From NCBI RefSeq assembly GCF_023715155.1, contig NZ_JAMBNQ010000040.1:1-44004 (forward strand): a stretch of DNA of 44,004 nt. Reading direction: 5' to 3'. Under the pieces are notes generated by a model that worked only from the letters and a program-made list of their open reading frames with translations, ran no database searches and was not told the DNA's origin. How positions within the stretch are numbered: position 1 is the first letter of the stretch; every line of letters begins with the position of its first letter. Shown here in pieces: positions 33,077 to 41,457 of this stretch. The DNA is from Neobacillus mesonae. Lineage in GTDB: Bacteria; Bacillota; Bacilli; Bacillales; Cytobacillaceae. A program made the position numbers and the translations under genes.

Positions 33077-35041
33077 TTATTTTACTTTTGCCCCATTTGG
33101 CAATGATTGATCCACTGTTGCTAGGGAAAGCTGTCCGTCTTTCGAACCTGCCAAAATCATTCCCTGTGATAATTCACCGCGAAGTTTAACTGGTTTTAAG
33201 TTGGTAATGCAGATTACCTTTCTGCCAACTAATTCTTCCGGTTTATAATATTGAGCAATACCAGAAACAACCTGACGTTTTTCATAGCCAAGGTCCAGCT
33301 GGAGCTTCAATAGCTTATCCGCCTTTTTCACAGGTTCTGCCTCCACTACTTCAGCCACACGAAGGTCAATCTTCATAAAGTCATCAATTGAAATTTCCGC
33401 CAGTTCTTCAGGTTTTTCTTCTTTTTTCTCCTCCACAGCTGGGGCTTCTGCAGAACCGCCTTGCATTTTTGCTTTAATAAACTCCACTTCTTCTGCAATT
33501 TCCAATCTTGGGAATAATGGAGCATCCTTTTGAACCTTTATACCGCTTGGAATCACGCCAAATTTTTCAAGGGTTTCCCAAGCTTGAAGTGATTCGTCGT
33601 TAAGGCCAAGCTGTTTAAAGATCCCGCCTGGGGTTTTAGTCAAGAATGGTTTAAGAAGAATGGCCATCCTTCGTAATGATTCTGCTAGATGGACCATTAC
33701 ACTTGCCAGTTCTTCTCTCTTTGCTTCATCTTTCGCCAACATCCATGGCTGTGTTTCATCAATATATTTATTTGTTCTGCTGACTAGCTGCCAAATGGCT
33801 GTCAGGGCTACGGAAAATTCCATTTTTTCCATTGCCTCTTCATATTTTGCAACCGTTTCTTGGTTTACCTGTAATAAGGATTCATCAAATTCACCGACTG
33901 AACCCGCATAATCAGGAATTACACCGGCAAAGTATTTTTCAATCATAGCCACCGTACGATTTAACAGATTTCCTAAATCATTGGCTAAATCGAAATTAAT
34001 TCTTTCAACAAACCCTTCAGGAGTAAATACTCCGTCAGCACCAAATGGAACTTCCCTTAACAAATAATAGCGAAGGGCATCAAGGCCGTAGCGGTCAATT
34101 AATGTAACGGGATCAACCACATTCCCCTTAGATTTTGACATTTTCCCATCCTTCATTAACAGCCAGCCGTGCGCAAATACTTTCTTAGGCAGCGGAAGAT
34201 CCAATGCCATCAGCATGATTGGCCAATAGATGGTATGGAAGCGGACAATCTCTTTTCCAACCAAATGGACATCTGCCGGCCAATATTTTAAATACTTGGA
34301 ATCATCCTCTGTTCCATATCCAAGTGCCGTAATATAGTTAGAAAGAGCGTCAATCCAAACATAAATGACATGTTTTGGGTCGCCTGGCACTTTTATCCCC
34401 CAGTCAAATGTTGTCCTTGAAACGGCAAGGTCTTCAAGTCCTGGTTTAATGAAGTTATTAATCATTTCGTTCTTTCTGGATTCAGGCTGAATAAATTCAG
34501 GGTTTTCCTCATAAAAAGCAAGCAGCTTATCTACATATTTACTCATCTTAAAAAAGTAAGATTCTTCTTTTACTCTTTCAACCGGGCGGCCGCAGTCAGG
34601 ACAATTACCATTTACCACCTGATGATCAGTAAAAAATGATTCACATGGTGTACAATACCATCCCTCATACTGATCCAGGTAAATATCGCCTTGATCCAAG
34701 AATCTTTTAAAAATCTTTTCGACAACCTCTTTATGCCGGTTCTCCGTTGTCCTGATAAAATCATCATAAGAAATATCAAGCTTGTTCCAAAGTTCTTTAA
34801 TTCCACTGACAATTCCATCGACATATTCCTGCGGCGTTATCCCTGCTTCTTCTGCCTTCCGCTGAATTTTTTGTCCATGCTCATCCGTTCCTGTTAAATA
34901 CATGACATCATAGCCGCGCATTCTTTTATAACGTGCCATCGCATCACCAGCAACTGTAGTATAGGCATGTCCAATATGTAAATTTCCACTCGGATAATAA
35001 ATCGGTGTGGTTAAATAAAAGGTTTTTAACTTTTCCTCCAT
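33077..35041 (-). CDS. metS: methionyl-tRNA synthetase
   Basis: Class I aminoacyl-tRNA synthetase charging tRNA-Met. HIGH motif GNLHIGHAYTT (about 18-28), zinc-type cysteines CTPC...CPDC, the KMSKS motif DGKMSKSKGN (about 298-307), the anticodon-binding helical domain, and a C-terminal EMAP/tRNA-binding domain (MKIDLRVAEVVEAEPVKKAD, about 545-654) that makes it a dimer. The frame is open to 35185, but GAGGAGG and homology fix the ATG at 35041, giving 654 aa. No T-box leader (GGGTGG...CCGCG) was seen upstream. Confidence 0.97.
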   Translation of the reverse strand: MEEKLKTFYLTTPIYYPSGNLHIGHAYTTVAGDAMARYKRMRGYDVMYLTGTDEHGQKIQRKAEEAGITPQEYVDGIVSGIKELWNKLDISYDDFIRTTENRHKEVVEKIFKRFLDQGDIYLDQYEGWYCTPCESFFTDHQVVNGNCPDCGRPVERVKEESYFFKMSKYVDKLLAFYEENPEFIQPESRKNEMINNFIKPGLEDLAVSRTTFDWGIKVPGDPKHVIYVWIDALSNYITALGYGTEDDSKYLKYWPADVHLVGKEIVRFHTIYWPIMLMALDLPLPKKVFAHGWLLMKDGKMSKSKGNVVDPVTLIDRYGLDALRYYLLREVPFGADGVFTPEGFVERINFDLANDLGNLLNRTVAMIEKYFAGVIPDYAGSVGEFDESLLQVNQETVAKYEEAMEKMEFSVALTAIWQLVSRTNKYIDETQPWMLAKDEAKREELASVMVHLAESLRRMAILLKPFLTKTPGGIFKQLGLNDESLQAWETLEKFGVIPSGIKVQKDAPLFPRLEIAEEVEFIKAKMQGGSAEAPAVEEKKEEKPEELAEISIDDFMKIDLRVAEVVEAEPVKKADKLLKLQLDLGYEKRQVVSGIAQYYKPEELVGRKVICITNLKPVKLRGELSQGMILAGSKDGQLSLATVDQSLPNGAKVK

Positions 35042-35128
35042 TATAATTCCCTCCTCTGGTAAGAACAGTGCAAAGCGTCTTGCCCCATCTAACAAGTATT
35101 GCCTGTTTTTTCTCATTCTTATCATCAA

Positions 35129-35157
35129 AATATACCGAAAAATAGACTTTTGTGCAA
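35129..35157 (-). promoter_or_regulatory. sigma-A promoter of metS
   Basis: Minus-strand TTGCAC (35152-35157) and TATATT (35129-35134), spacer 17, about 90 bases before the metS start. Confidence 0.65.
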
Positions 35158-35271
35158 GAAACCCTGCTTTTAAGCTGTCATCCAAAATTTAAAAAATATT
35201 TCCTTTTACACCCATAAAAATTTTACCATATTCGAAGAGTATAGTTGAACATAATGCTGTTTTTGTTAATT

Positions 35272-35280
35272 TTTGTCGAA
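35272..35280 (+). promoter_or_regulatory. distal 0A box in the metS-abrB divergent region
   Basis: A perfect TTTGTCGAA, about 145 bases upstream of the abrB -35 box and about 115 bases upstream of the metS -35 box. The surrounding sequence (about 35190-35420) is very AT-rich with small palindromes such as TAATATTA and holds no gene. Confidence 0.55.
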
Positions 35281-35423
35281 TTTTCTTTAAGTTTATATTA
35301 TCTAATATTATCAACTTAATAATATTAAAAATAATATAAAGTGAATAATCATTCAAAAGTCCCTTGATACACCAGCATTTTTAAATTGGAAATATTTTTC
35401 CCTTATTTTTCAAAATTAAATTA

Positions 35424-35486
35424 TTGACGAATATGGGAAAGGCTGGTATTATAAATTCATCAAGAAATTTGTCGAATAATGGCGAA
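35424..35486 (+). promoter_or_regulatory. abrB promoter with tandem Spo0A boxes
   Basis: TTGACG (35424-35429), 17-base spacer and TATTAT (35447-35452) form a sigma-A promoter. Just downstream, TTTGTCGAA (35468-35476) is a perfect 0A box and AATGGCGAA (35478-35486) a second weaker one. This is the arrangement through which Spo0A-P represses abrB in B. subtilis. Confidence 0.9.
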
Positions 35487-35536
35487 TTAATAAAGATACA
35501 AAATCATAGTTTAATAGCGAGAGGAGATCCAGAACA

Positions 35537-35821
35537 ATGAAATCTACAGGTATTGTTCGTAAGGTTGATGAATTAGGTCGTGTAGTTATTCCGATTGAAT
35601 TAAGACGTACTCTTGGCATTGCTGAAAAAGATGCTCTTGAAATTTATGTTGACGATGATCGCATCATCTTGAAAAAATACAAACCAAACATGACTTGTGC
35701 AATCACTGGCGAAGTTTCTGATGATAACCTGTCATTAGCTGGCGGTAAGTTAATTTTAAGCCGTGAAGGCGCAGAATTATTAATAAAAGAGATTCAAAGC
35801 AATTTTGAATTAGCAAAATAA
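35537..35821 (+). CDS. abrB: transition-state regulator AbrB
   Basis: Global DNA-binding repressor of post-exponential genes such as biofilm, competence and antibiotic genes. The N-terminal swapped-hairpin domain MKSTGIVRKVDELGRVVIP and RRTLGIAEKDALEIYVD is nearly identical to the B. subtilis protein; the C-terminal multimerisation part follows. It is 94 aa. GAGAGGAGATCC precedes the ATG. It is the only plus-strand gene in the window, divergent from metS and convergent with rsmI, with which it shares a terminator. Confidence 0.98.
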   Translation: MKSTGIVRKVDELGRVVIPIELRRTLGIAEKDALEIYVDDDRIILKKYKPNMTCAITGEVSDDNLSLAGGKLILSREGAELLIKEIQSNFELAK

Positions 35822-35870
35822 GAATTTCCTTAGAGTCAATCATTTATTATTATTCTTCTTCCTTAGTCAT

Positions 35871-35911
35871 AAAAAAAAGCTTCGGATTCGTATTGAATCC
35901 GAAGCTTTTTT
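35871..35911. terminator. bidirectional terminator between abrB and rsmI
   Basis: A-run, GCTTCGGATTC, GTATT loop, GAATCCGAAGC, T-run. A perfect 11-bp stem with poly-U on either strand serves both convergent genes. Confidence 0.95.
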
Positions 35912-35912
35912 C

Positions 35913-36788
35913 TTACCCATCAATATGGTATGCCTGGTATACTTCCCGTTTAGGAAGTCCACGGTCCTTTGCTGTTTGCTTGATAGCATCCTTTGAGCTC
36001 TGGTGTTTAATGGAAATATAATGGTTGACATGCTCTCCAATCGTTAAGTCAGCCCACCAGCTTTCTGTTTCATCCGCTTGGTCTTGAGAGCCTTCAACAA
36101 TTATGCAAAACTCACCACGGATTTCACTTTTATTTGCCCAATCAAGCAATTCATTTAGGCTTCCTCTTATAAACTCCTCAAATTTTTTCGTCAGCTCCCG
36201 GCACAAAGCCATTTCCCTGTTGCCAAAGACTTGTTCCATAAGAGTGAGTGTTTCTTTCAGCCGGTGGGGTGATTCATAAAAAATCAATGTTGCCTGCTGA
36301 TGCTTTAGACCTTCTAATTGTTCCAATTTCTCATGTTTATTCCGGTTAAGAAAGCCAAAAAAGTAGAAAGGCTGGCAGGACACCCCGGAGGCAATCAGCG
36401 AAGTAAGTGCTGCATTGGCACCAGGAAGCGGTACAACGGTTATGTTTTCTGCAATCGCACTTTTCACAAGTTCATATCCAGGGTCAGATATAGCCGGCAT
36501 CCCGGCATCGCTGACCTGGGCAATTTTCAGACCGTCTTTCAACTTTTGAATCAGCTTTTCACCGCTTGACTCCTTATTATGCTCATGATAACTGACAACC
36601 TTAGTCTCAATCTCAAAATAATTCAGCAGCTTTTTTGTGTTTCTCGTATCCTCTGCCGCAATTAAATCTGCTTCTTTTAATATTCTGACCGCGCGATAAC
36701 TCATATCTTCCAGATTTCCAATGGGTGTAGGAACCAGATAAAGAATCCCTTTTTGCTCCTCGTTTTCAAAGCTTTTCTGCTGCCACAT
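35913..36788 (-). CDS. rsmI: 16S rRNA (cytidine1402-2'-O)-methyltransferase
   Basis: SAM-dependent methylase that 2'-O-methylates C1402 in the 30S decoding centre. Visible: LYLVPTPIGNLEDMSYRA, AAEDTRNTKKLL, VSDAGMPAISDPGYELV and the late GLPKREVYQAYH. The frame opens at a GTG at 36797; the ATG at 36788, with GGGTGAAG upstream, is closer to the known family start, giving 291 aa. It overlaps yazA by 23 bases, forming a trmN6-yazA-rsmI operon. Confidence 0.95.
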   Translation of the reverse strand: MWQQKSFENEEQKGILYLVPTPIGNLEDMSYRAVRILKEADLIAAEDTRNTKKLLNYFEIETKVVSYHEHNKESSGEKLIQKLKDGLKIAQVSDAGMPAISDPGYELVKSAIAENITVVPLPGANAALTSLIASGVSCQPFYFFGFLNRNKHEKLEQLEGLKHQQATLIFYESPHRLKETLTLMEQVFGNREMALCRELTKKFEEFIRGSLNELLDWANKSEIRGEFCIIVEGSQDQADETESWWADLTIGEHVNHYISIKHQSSKDAIKQTAKDRGLPKREVYQAYHIDG

Positions 36789-37056
36789 AATCTTCACCCG
36801 TTTCTCTTACAATATACTCCAGCTTTTGTTTACGTGATAATTGCTTAAACTGATACTCCGCTCTCATAGCTTCGGTTTTTGTTTCATAACTTTTTGAGAA
36901 GGTTAATGTTACCGGACCTCTGCCGCGTGTATATTTTGCCCCTTTTCCTTCATTATGAAGCTTCACTCTTCGTTCCAAATTATTTGTGTATCCTCCATAT
37001 AAACTGCCATCTGCACAAGTAAGGACATAAAAATAATGATTATTCTCCATATCCAT
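36766..37056 (-). CDS. yazA: GIY-YIG nuclease superfamily protein YazA
   Basis: UPF0213-type small protein with a single GIY-YIG-like domain: YFYVLTCADGSLYGGYTNNLERRVKLHNEGKGAKYTR over residues 8-45 carries the diagnostic Tyr, Gly and Arg. The cellular role is unknown; SLX-like DNA-structure nuclease activity is only inferred. It is 96 aa. The first ATG is used (GAGAG 5-6 bases upstream); the second at 37050 is also possible. It overlaps trmN6 by 17 bases and rsmI by 23. Confidence 0.92.
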   Translation of the reverse strand: MDMENNHYFYVLTCADGSLYGGYTNNLERRVKLHNEGKGAKYTRGRGPVTLTFSKSYETKTEAMRAEYQFKQLSRKQKLEYIVRETGEDYVAAEKL

Positions 37057-37795
37057 ATAAAATCTCTCTTATTTCCTTTGTGTATTCATTCTGTTCATTA
37101 TAAACAATCAACGGCTTTTCAATTTTTAAATCAGGGCTTCCGTCTTTAATAGCCTCAATCAGCAATGTATTGGCATTCTTCCCTTCCTTAGGGTAGACGA
37201 ATTGGATTCGCTTTGGTTCCAGCCGATATTGACGCATTAGCGTAATCATCTCAATTAACCTGCCCGGCCGGTGAACAAAGGCTGCCTTCCCGCCCTGCCT
37301 GACTAGTTTACTTGATGTTTGGATTGCGTCCTCCAATGTGCAGTATATTTCATGACGGGCAATAGCGAGATGCTCATTCGGATTGATTTCACTTTTTGGC
37401 GGGGTAGCAAAGTAGGGAGGATTACAGGTCACTACATCATAATTTCCATGGCCTAAAGCCTCTGGCATGTCCTTTATATCTCCTAAAATCATTTGCAGGC
37501 GGCTGCCAAGTCCGTTATATTCAATACTCCTTACCGCCATATCGAAAAGCCGCGGCTGAATCTCCACACCCGTTATATATCCCTTTGATCTTGCACTTAA
37601 AAATAATGGAATCACACCGTTTCCGCTGCAAAGGTCAATGATATTGCCCTTTTGAATAGGAACATAAACAAACCTTGCAAGCAAGACTGCATCCAATGAA
37701 AAAGCAAAAACAGAAGGGCTTTGGATGATTCGCAAATTTTCCGCTAATAAATAGTCTAAGCGCTCATCGTCCTTTAATTCAACCATCATTACCAT
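37040..37795 (-). CDS. trmN6: tRNA1(Val) (adenine37-N6)-methyltransferase (YabB)
   Basis: Rossmann-fold methyltransferase. SAM motif I NIIDLCSGNGVIPLFLS (about 51-67), VEIQPRLFDMAVRS and the catalytic CNPPYF (NPPY motif, about 125-130) typical of N6-adenine methylation. It is 251 aa. Three ATG codons lie close together at the start (37795, 37789, 37786); AAAGGATGG is better spaced for the later ones. It begins a translationally coupled group with yazA and rsmI. Confidence 0.93.
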   Translation of the reverse strand: MVMMVELKDDERLDYLLAENLRIIQSPSVFAFSLDAVLLARFVYVPIQKGNIIDLCSGNGVIPLFLSARSKGYITGVEIQPRLFDMAVRSIEYNGLGSRLQMILGDIKDMPEALGHGNYDVVTCNPPYFATPPKSEINPNEHLAIARHEIYCTLEDAIQTSSKLVRQGGKAAFVHRPGRLIEMITLMRQYRLEPKRIQFVYPKEGKNANTLLIEAIKDGSPDLKIEKPLIVYNEQNEYTKEIREILYGYGE

Positions 37796-37817
37796 CCTTT
37801 ATTCCATGCTCAGGTAT

Positions 37818-37845
37818 ATAAAAATAGAGGCTGACAACAGCCTCT
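37818..37845 (-). terminator. terminator of yabA
   Basis: AGAGGCTG / CAGCCTCT stem with a 4-base loop, then ATTTTTATA on the minus strand, directly after the yabA stop. Confidence 0.8.
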
Positions 37846-37850
37846 TCACA

Positions 37851-38246
37851 TTATTTCTTATTTAGAAAGGAAAGACAGAACAGGCAGTCTCCATCCTTAC
37901 GCAAGCTGCCAAAATGGAGATTGCATATATGAAATCCCTCATGATATAACCGTGCAAGGTTATCATACCCTTCCCCTATATCATATGGCTTCGCGTTAGA
38001 TGGTGAATGATCGGTCTCGTCAGCTGCATCGGCACCTTTTCCATCCTTGATTGTTTCTGCCAGATTCTCTTCTGCCTCCGTGATCACATCTAAACGACGT
38101 CTTAGATGTTCATTTTCAAGCTTTAAATAATGATTTTCCTCCAAAATTTCAGCTAAGTGCTGCTTTAATTCGCCCAGCTGCTGATATAGATGGCCAATTT
38201 GTGTTTCCATATTACTTACCGATTCGAATATTTCCTTCTTATCCAC
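37851..38246 (-). CDS. yabA: replication initiation control protein YabA
   Basis: Negative regulator that links DnaA to the sliding clamp DnaN and stops over-initiation. An N-terminal leucine-zipper coiled coil (about 1-60, ETQIGHLYQQLGELKQHLAE...ENEHLRRRLD) is followed by a linker and a C-terminal zinc domain with GFHICNLHFGSLRKDGDCLFCLSFL, whose His and Cys residues bind zinc. The frame opens at 38321, but the family N-terminus (VDKKEIFESV) and GAGGTGGAAGAC identify the GTG at 38246 as start (131 aa). Confidence 0.95.
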   Translation of the reverse strand: MDKKEIFESVSNMETQIGHLYQQLGELKQHLAEILEENHYLKLENEHLRRRLDVITEAEENLAETIKDGKGADAADETDHSPSNAKPYDIGEGYDNLARLYHEGFHICNLHFGSLRKDGDCLFCLSFLNKK

Positions 38247-38259
38247 GTCTTCCACCTCA

Positions 38260-39087
38260 TTAATCTGTGGATTGTATAGAAAAGGCACCTTCTTTAATAA
38301 TTTCATCCAAAGTATATTCAAGAACTCGTTCTTGTTCTGTTAATTCAACTTGAAGAACCCGTTCCAATATATTCAGTCCTACTACTTTTCCAGGACCGTT
38401 CGGGGTTTCAATAACTTCTCCTAAATCAGGCAATGCTTCTTTTGCCGATTCATATTCATCATTTTCATATTTTAAACAGCACATAAGTCTGCCGCATAAA
38501 CCGGATATTTTAGTAGGATTTAACGATAAATTTTGATCCTTCGCCATTTTAATTGACACAGGGTCAAAATCACCTAAAAAGGTGGAGCAGCACAGCATTC
38601 TTCCGCATGGACCTATCCCGCCCAGCATCTTTGCCTCATCACGGACCCCAATCTGTCTAAGTTCAATTCTTGTCCGAAAAATGGCTGCTAAATCCTTGAC
38701 GAGTTCACGGAAGTCTACTCTTCCATCGGCAGTAAAATAAAAAATAATTTTATTTCGGTCAAAAGTATACTCAACGTCAACGAGCTTCATATCAAGCTGA
38801 TGCTCATTCACTTTCTCATTACATAATACATAAGCTTCCTCGGCCGCCTGTTTATTTTCATCGACAATCATTCGGTCCTTTTGATCCGCAATTCTAACTA
38901 CCTTTTTTAATGGGAGGACAACATCGTGCTCCTCTACTTGTTTACGAGGAATGACCGCTTTGCCATATTCCACTCCACGGACGGTTTCAACGATGACAAA
39001 GTCATCCTTTTGAATTGGGAGGTCTCCAGGATCAAAATAATAGATTTTCCCTGCCTTTTTAAAGCGTACTCCTACAACATCATACAA
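38260..39087 (-). CDS. ricT: RicT (YaaT), PSP1-domain subunit of the Y-complex
   Basis: Part of the RicA-RicF-RicT iron-sulfur complex that promotes RNase Y cleavage and the sporulation phosphorelay in B. subtilis. The PSP1 domain is visible with clustered cysteines, CGRMLCCSTFLGDF and CGRLMCCLKYE (about 165-210), the likely Fe-S ligands. The start is TTG at 39087, with an ideal AGGAGGGATC nine bases upstream and the family N-terminus (L)YDVVGVRFKKAGKIYYFDPG. It overlaps the holB end by 8 bases. Confidence 0.95.
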   Translation of the reverse strand: MYDVVGVRFKKAGKIYYFDPGDLPIQKDDFVIVETVRGVEYGKAVIPRKQVEEHDVVLPLKKVVRIADQKDRMIVDENKQAAEEAYVLCNEKVNEHQLDMKLVDVEYTFDRNKIIFYFTADGRVDFRELVKDLAAIFRTRIELRQIGVRDEAKMLGGIGPCGRMLCCSTFLGDFDPVSIKMAKDQNLSLNPTKISGLCGRLMCCLKYENDEYESAKEALPDLGEVIETPNGPGKVVGLNILERVLQVELTEQERVLEYTLDEIIKEGAFSIQSTD

Positions 39088-40096
39088 ATGAAGATCCCTC
39101 CTGAATTTTTAACACAAGCTGTTCCATCATCAGCTGAGGATTCATATTCGCGTCAAGCTTCCTTTTAGCTTCGAGGATTGCTGACATTTGATTCGAAAGA
39201 CGCCGTCCTGATGTATTTAAGGCAAATTGCTTTAACCGTTCACTTTCTTCCTTAAAAACAATCTGCTCCTCTTTATCTAATTGTATATATAGTAAATCCT
39301 TAAAAATAAGAAGTAAAAGATCTAGACCACGGTGAATCTGCTCTTTTTCTTTAAAGTGTTGAAACCAATCACTTTGAAGCGCGACCATTGCCTCAAATGG
39401 ATTCTTGTTCAATACCTCATATAATTTTACCACTATTTTTTGGGCTTGTGCAAACCATTCATCAGCATTTAATTCCAGCGCATCACCTAAGTTATTTGTC
39501 AGCTGGGCTAAAATACCTGCTTTTTGCGGCGGCACGCCGTTTTCCATTAATTGCTTAACCATGATGGTTGGAGAAAGCGGCTGGAATGTAAGGACCTGGC
39601 ATCTTGAGAGAATGGTTGGCAAGATCCGCTGAGGCTGCTCTGTTAAGAGAAAAGCAACTGTTCCGGCACTTGGCTCCTCCAAAAATTTCAATAAGCTATT
39701 TGATGCACTAACGCTCATTTTATCGGCATGTACAATTAGGTAGACTTTCCTTGATGATTCGACACCCTTTTTGGTAAATTCAGCCTGCAGGCGTCTAATT
39801 TGATCCACCTTAATGGATCCTCCATCGGGCTCAACCAAGTGAACGTCTGGATGGTTTCCGTTATTGATGCGGCGGCAATTATTACAGGTTTCGCAGGGTT
39901 TATAGCCATCAATCAATGATTCACAAAAGAGAGCCTTTGTTAGTAAGAGCCCTATATCTTTTTTACCTGTTCCCCTTAAGCCCTCAAAAAGATAGGCATG
40001 GGCGACGCGGTTTTTCCTTATGCTGTTTTTTAACATTCTTAAAACCGTTGGCTGCAGCTCTTCTAGCTGATCCCATGTTTTCCCCATACTAATCAC
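39080..40096 (-). CDS. holB: DNA polymerase III subunit delta'
   Basis: Clamp-loader stator subunit of the AAA+ family. Visible: AHAYLFEGLRGTGKKDIGLLLTKA, zinc cysteines CETCNNCRR, HPDVHLVEPDG, VSASNSLLKFLEEP and LTEQPQRILPTILSRCQ (SRC motif). It is 338 aa from a GTG at 40096; the ATG at 40087 is equally plausible because no strong binding site discriminates. It is adjacent to ricT and yabA as in B. subtilis, but the usual yaaR upstream is missing. Confidence 0.95.
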   Translation of the reverse strand: MISMGKTWDQLEELQPTVLRMLKNSIRKNRVAHAYLFEGLRGTGKKDIGLLLTKALFCESLIDGYKPCETCNNCRRINNGNHPDVHLVEPDGGSIKVDQIRRLQAEFTKKGVESSRKVYLIVHADKMSVSASNSLLKFLEEPSAGTVAFLLTEQPQRILPTILSRCQVLTFQPLSPTIMVKQLMENGVPPQKAGILAQLTNNLGDALELNADEWFAQAQKIVVKLYEVLNKNPFEAMVALQSDWFQHFKEKEQIHRGLDLLLLIFKDLLYIQLDKEEQIVFKEESERLKQFALNTSGRRLSNQMSAILEAKRKLDANMNPQLMMEQLVLKIQEGSSFV

Positions 40097-40167
40097 TCAC
40101 TTCATTTTTTGCCTTACTAAACCCGGCTGTTAGTTTGCGTTACAGACACTTTGTATTCCTTGTTTTA

Positions 40168-40331
40168 CGCAGGCGGTACAGGGGGCCTCATGGGCGTCTT
40201 AGCACCTCCGGGGTCTCCCCTGCTCCTTGCTCCTTGCACGACATTGAATTACATTCTTGAATCCGCTGCATGCGAGGGAATTGCGTTAGAACTCACGAAA
40301 ATTCTGCGTGCCCTCCGCTCCAATCAACCTA
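40168..40331 (-). repeat. degenerate GC-rich repeat in place of yaaR
   Basis: On the minus strand TTGATTGGAGCGGAGGGCACG leads to GGGGAGACCCCGGAGGTGC and GGCCCCCTGTACCGCC. This is the layout of the widespread Bacillaceae repeat that runs GATTGGAGCGGAAGG ... GAGACCCC ... CCGCGGAAAGCG, recalled from memory, but heavily diverged. It fills the 262-base holB-darA gap. No ORF is credible. Confidence 0.5.
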
Positions 40332-40358
40332 TTAAGGCCAATATCCAAATCCAATTCT

Positions 40359-40691
40359 TTAAAAATGTAAAAACTGTTCAATTGGAAGCACGAAAACTGT
40401 AGCTCCGCCGACTTCTACTTCCACCGGGTATGGGACAAAGGAATCTGCATTCCCGCCCATTGGAGAAACCGGTGAAACAAGCTGTTCTCTTGCACTGCAA
40501 TTATCCTTGATAATTTGAAGACAGCGGTCAACACGTATATCCTCTGTTCCAATCATAAACGTTGTATTACCAGATTTTAAAAAGCCGCCTGTTGTAGCAA
40601 GTTTGGTTGCACGGAAGTTATATTCAACTAAAGCTTTAGACAAACGATTACTATCCTGATCCTGAACAATAGCGATAATTAATTTCATCAA
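40359..40691 (-). CDS. darA: cyclic-di-AMP receptor DarA (YaaQ), PII-like
   Basis: Trimeric PII-like signalling protein that binds c-di-AMP between subunits. The conserved N-terminus MKLIIAIVQDQDSNRLSKALV, RATKLATTGGFLKSGNTTFMIG (ligand loop) and SPMGGNADSFVPYPVEVEVGGATVFVL cover nearly the whole protein. It is 110 aa, about the B. subtilis length. GAAAGGGTGG precedes the ATG. A terminator separates it from tmk and it has its own likely promoter. Confidence 0.96.
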   Translation of the reverse strand: MMKLIIAIVQDQDSNRLSKALVEYNFRATKLATTGGFLKSGNTTFMIGTEDIRVDRCLQIIKDNCSAREQLVSPVSPMGGNADSFVPYPVEVEVGGATVFVLPIEQFLHF

Positions 40692-40734
40692 ACCACCCTT
40701 TCATTTTTTCCCCGGCTCTATTTCCTTTACCTAT

Positions 40735-40763
40735 ATTATAACAGTTTATAATATGGCTTTCAT
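40735..40763 (-). promoter_or_regulatory. probable sigma-A promoter of darA
   Basis: Minus-strand ATGAAA (40758-40763) and a perfect TATAAT (40735-40740), spacer 17, located after the tmk terminator. Confidence 0.55.
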
Positions 40764-40780
40764 TCTTAGAAATATCTCTA

Positions 40781-40808
40781 TAAAAAAAAGCCTTTCAATG
40801 AAGGCTAT
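40781..40808 (-). terminator. terminator of tmk
   Basis: AGCCTT / AAGGCT stem, 6-base loop, then eight Ts on the minus strand, just after the tmk stop. Confidence 0.85.
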
Positions 40809-40816
40809 TAAATTAA

Positions 40817-41428
40817 TCATTTTTCCCTGACAATTTGAAGGGTCCTCTGAAAGACTTCCTCTACTGATGCAGATGCATCAATTTTCACGATCCTGTCTGA
40901 AAAACGGCTGAGCAGGACAGTATACCCTTCCCTTACCTTTTGATGAAACTCAAGGTCCTCCAAGTCCAAACGATTGATCTCTCTTCCTTTATTTTTATTA
41001 ATCCGCTGCAATCCTAATTCAGGTTCAATATCAAAATAAATCGTTAAATCTGGCATCATTTGCCCAATGGCGAATTGATTAATGGCCCACACCTCATCAA
41101 TCCCCAGCCCCCTGGCATATCCCTGATAGGCAAGTGAACTGTCAACAAAACGGTCGCATAATACAATCTTCCCTTTATCCAGTGCCGGCTTTACTTTTTC
41201 TATTAAGTGCTGACGCCGTGCTGCTGCATATAGTAATGCCTCAGTCCGTGCATCCATGGCTGTATTGTTTTTATCCAGAATCACCTGACGGATCTGTTCT
41301 GCGATATCAATGCCTCCCGGCTCCCTTGTTAATAGTGAATTGTCCAGCTGTTCTGCTATCATATTAATGATGGTCGTCTTTCCTGCCCCATCAGGCCCCT
41401 CAAATGTTATAAATGTACCACTTTTCAT
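40817..41428 (-). CDS. tmk: thymidylate kinase
   Basis: Phosphorylates dTMP to dTDP; essential for dTTP supply. P-loop FEGPDGAGKTTI (residues 9-20), DRFVDSSLAYQGYARG (the DRY/F substrate motif) and a LID region around KNKGREINRLD. It is 203 aa, typical. TTGGAGGAT precedes the ATG. It lies 29 bases after the YaaO gene, so the two are probably cotranscribed. Confidence 0.97.
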   Translation of the reverse strand: MKSGTFITFEGPDGAGKTTIINMIAEQLDNSLLTREPGGIDIAEQIRQVILDKNNTAMDARTEALLYAAARRQHLIEKVKPALDKGKIVLCDRFVDSSLAYQGYARGLGIDEVWAINQFAIGQMMPDLTIYFDIEPELGLQRINKNKGREINRLDLEDLEFHQKVREGYTVLLSRFSDRIVKIDASASVEEVFQRTLQIVREK

Positions 41429-41457
41429 TCTTTTAATCCTCCAAACCTGTTCCGCTT

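Noticed and set aside
35042..35200. T-box leader of metS
   Set aside because: No GGGTGGNACCGCG-type antiterminator sequence and no specifier hairpin found between promoter and start.
40151..40402. Plus-strand ORF of 83 aa between holB and darA
   Set aside because: It covers the degenerate repeat and the end of darA in antisense; composition is not protein-like.
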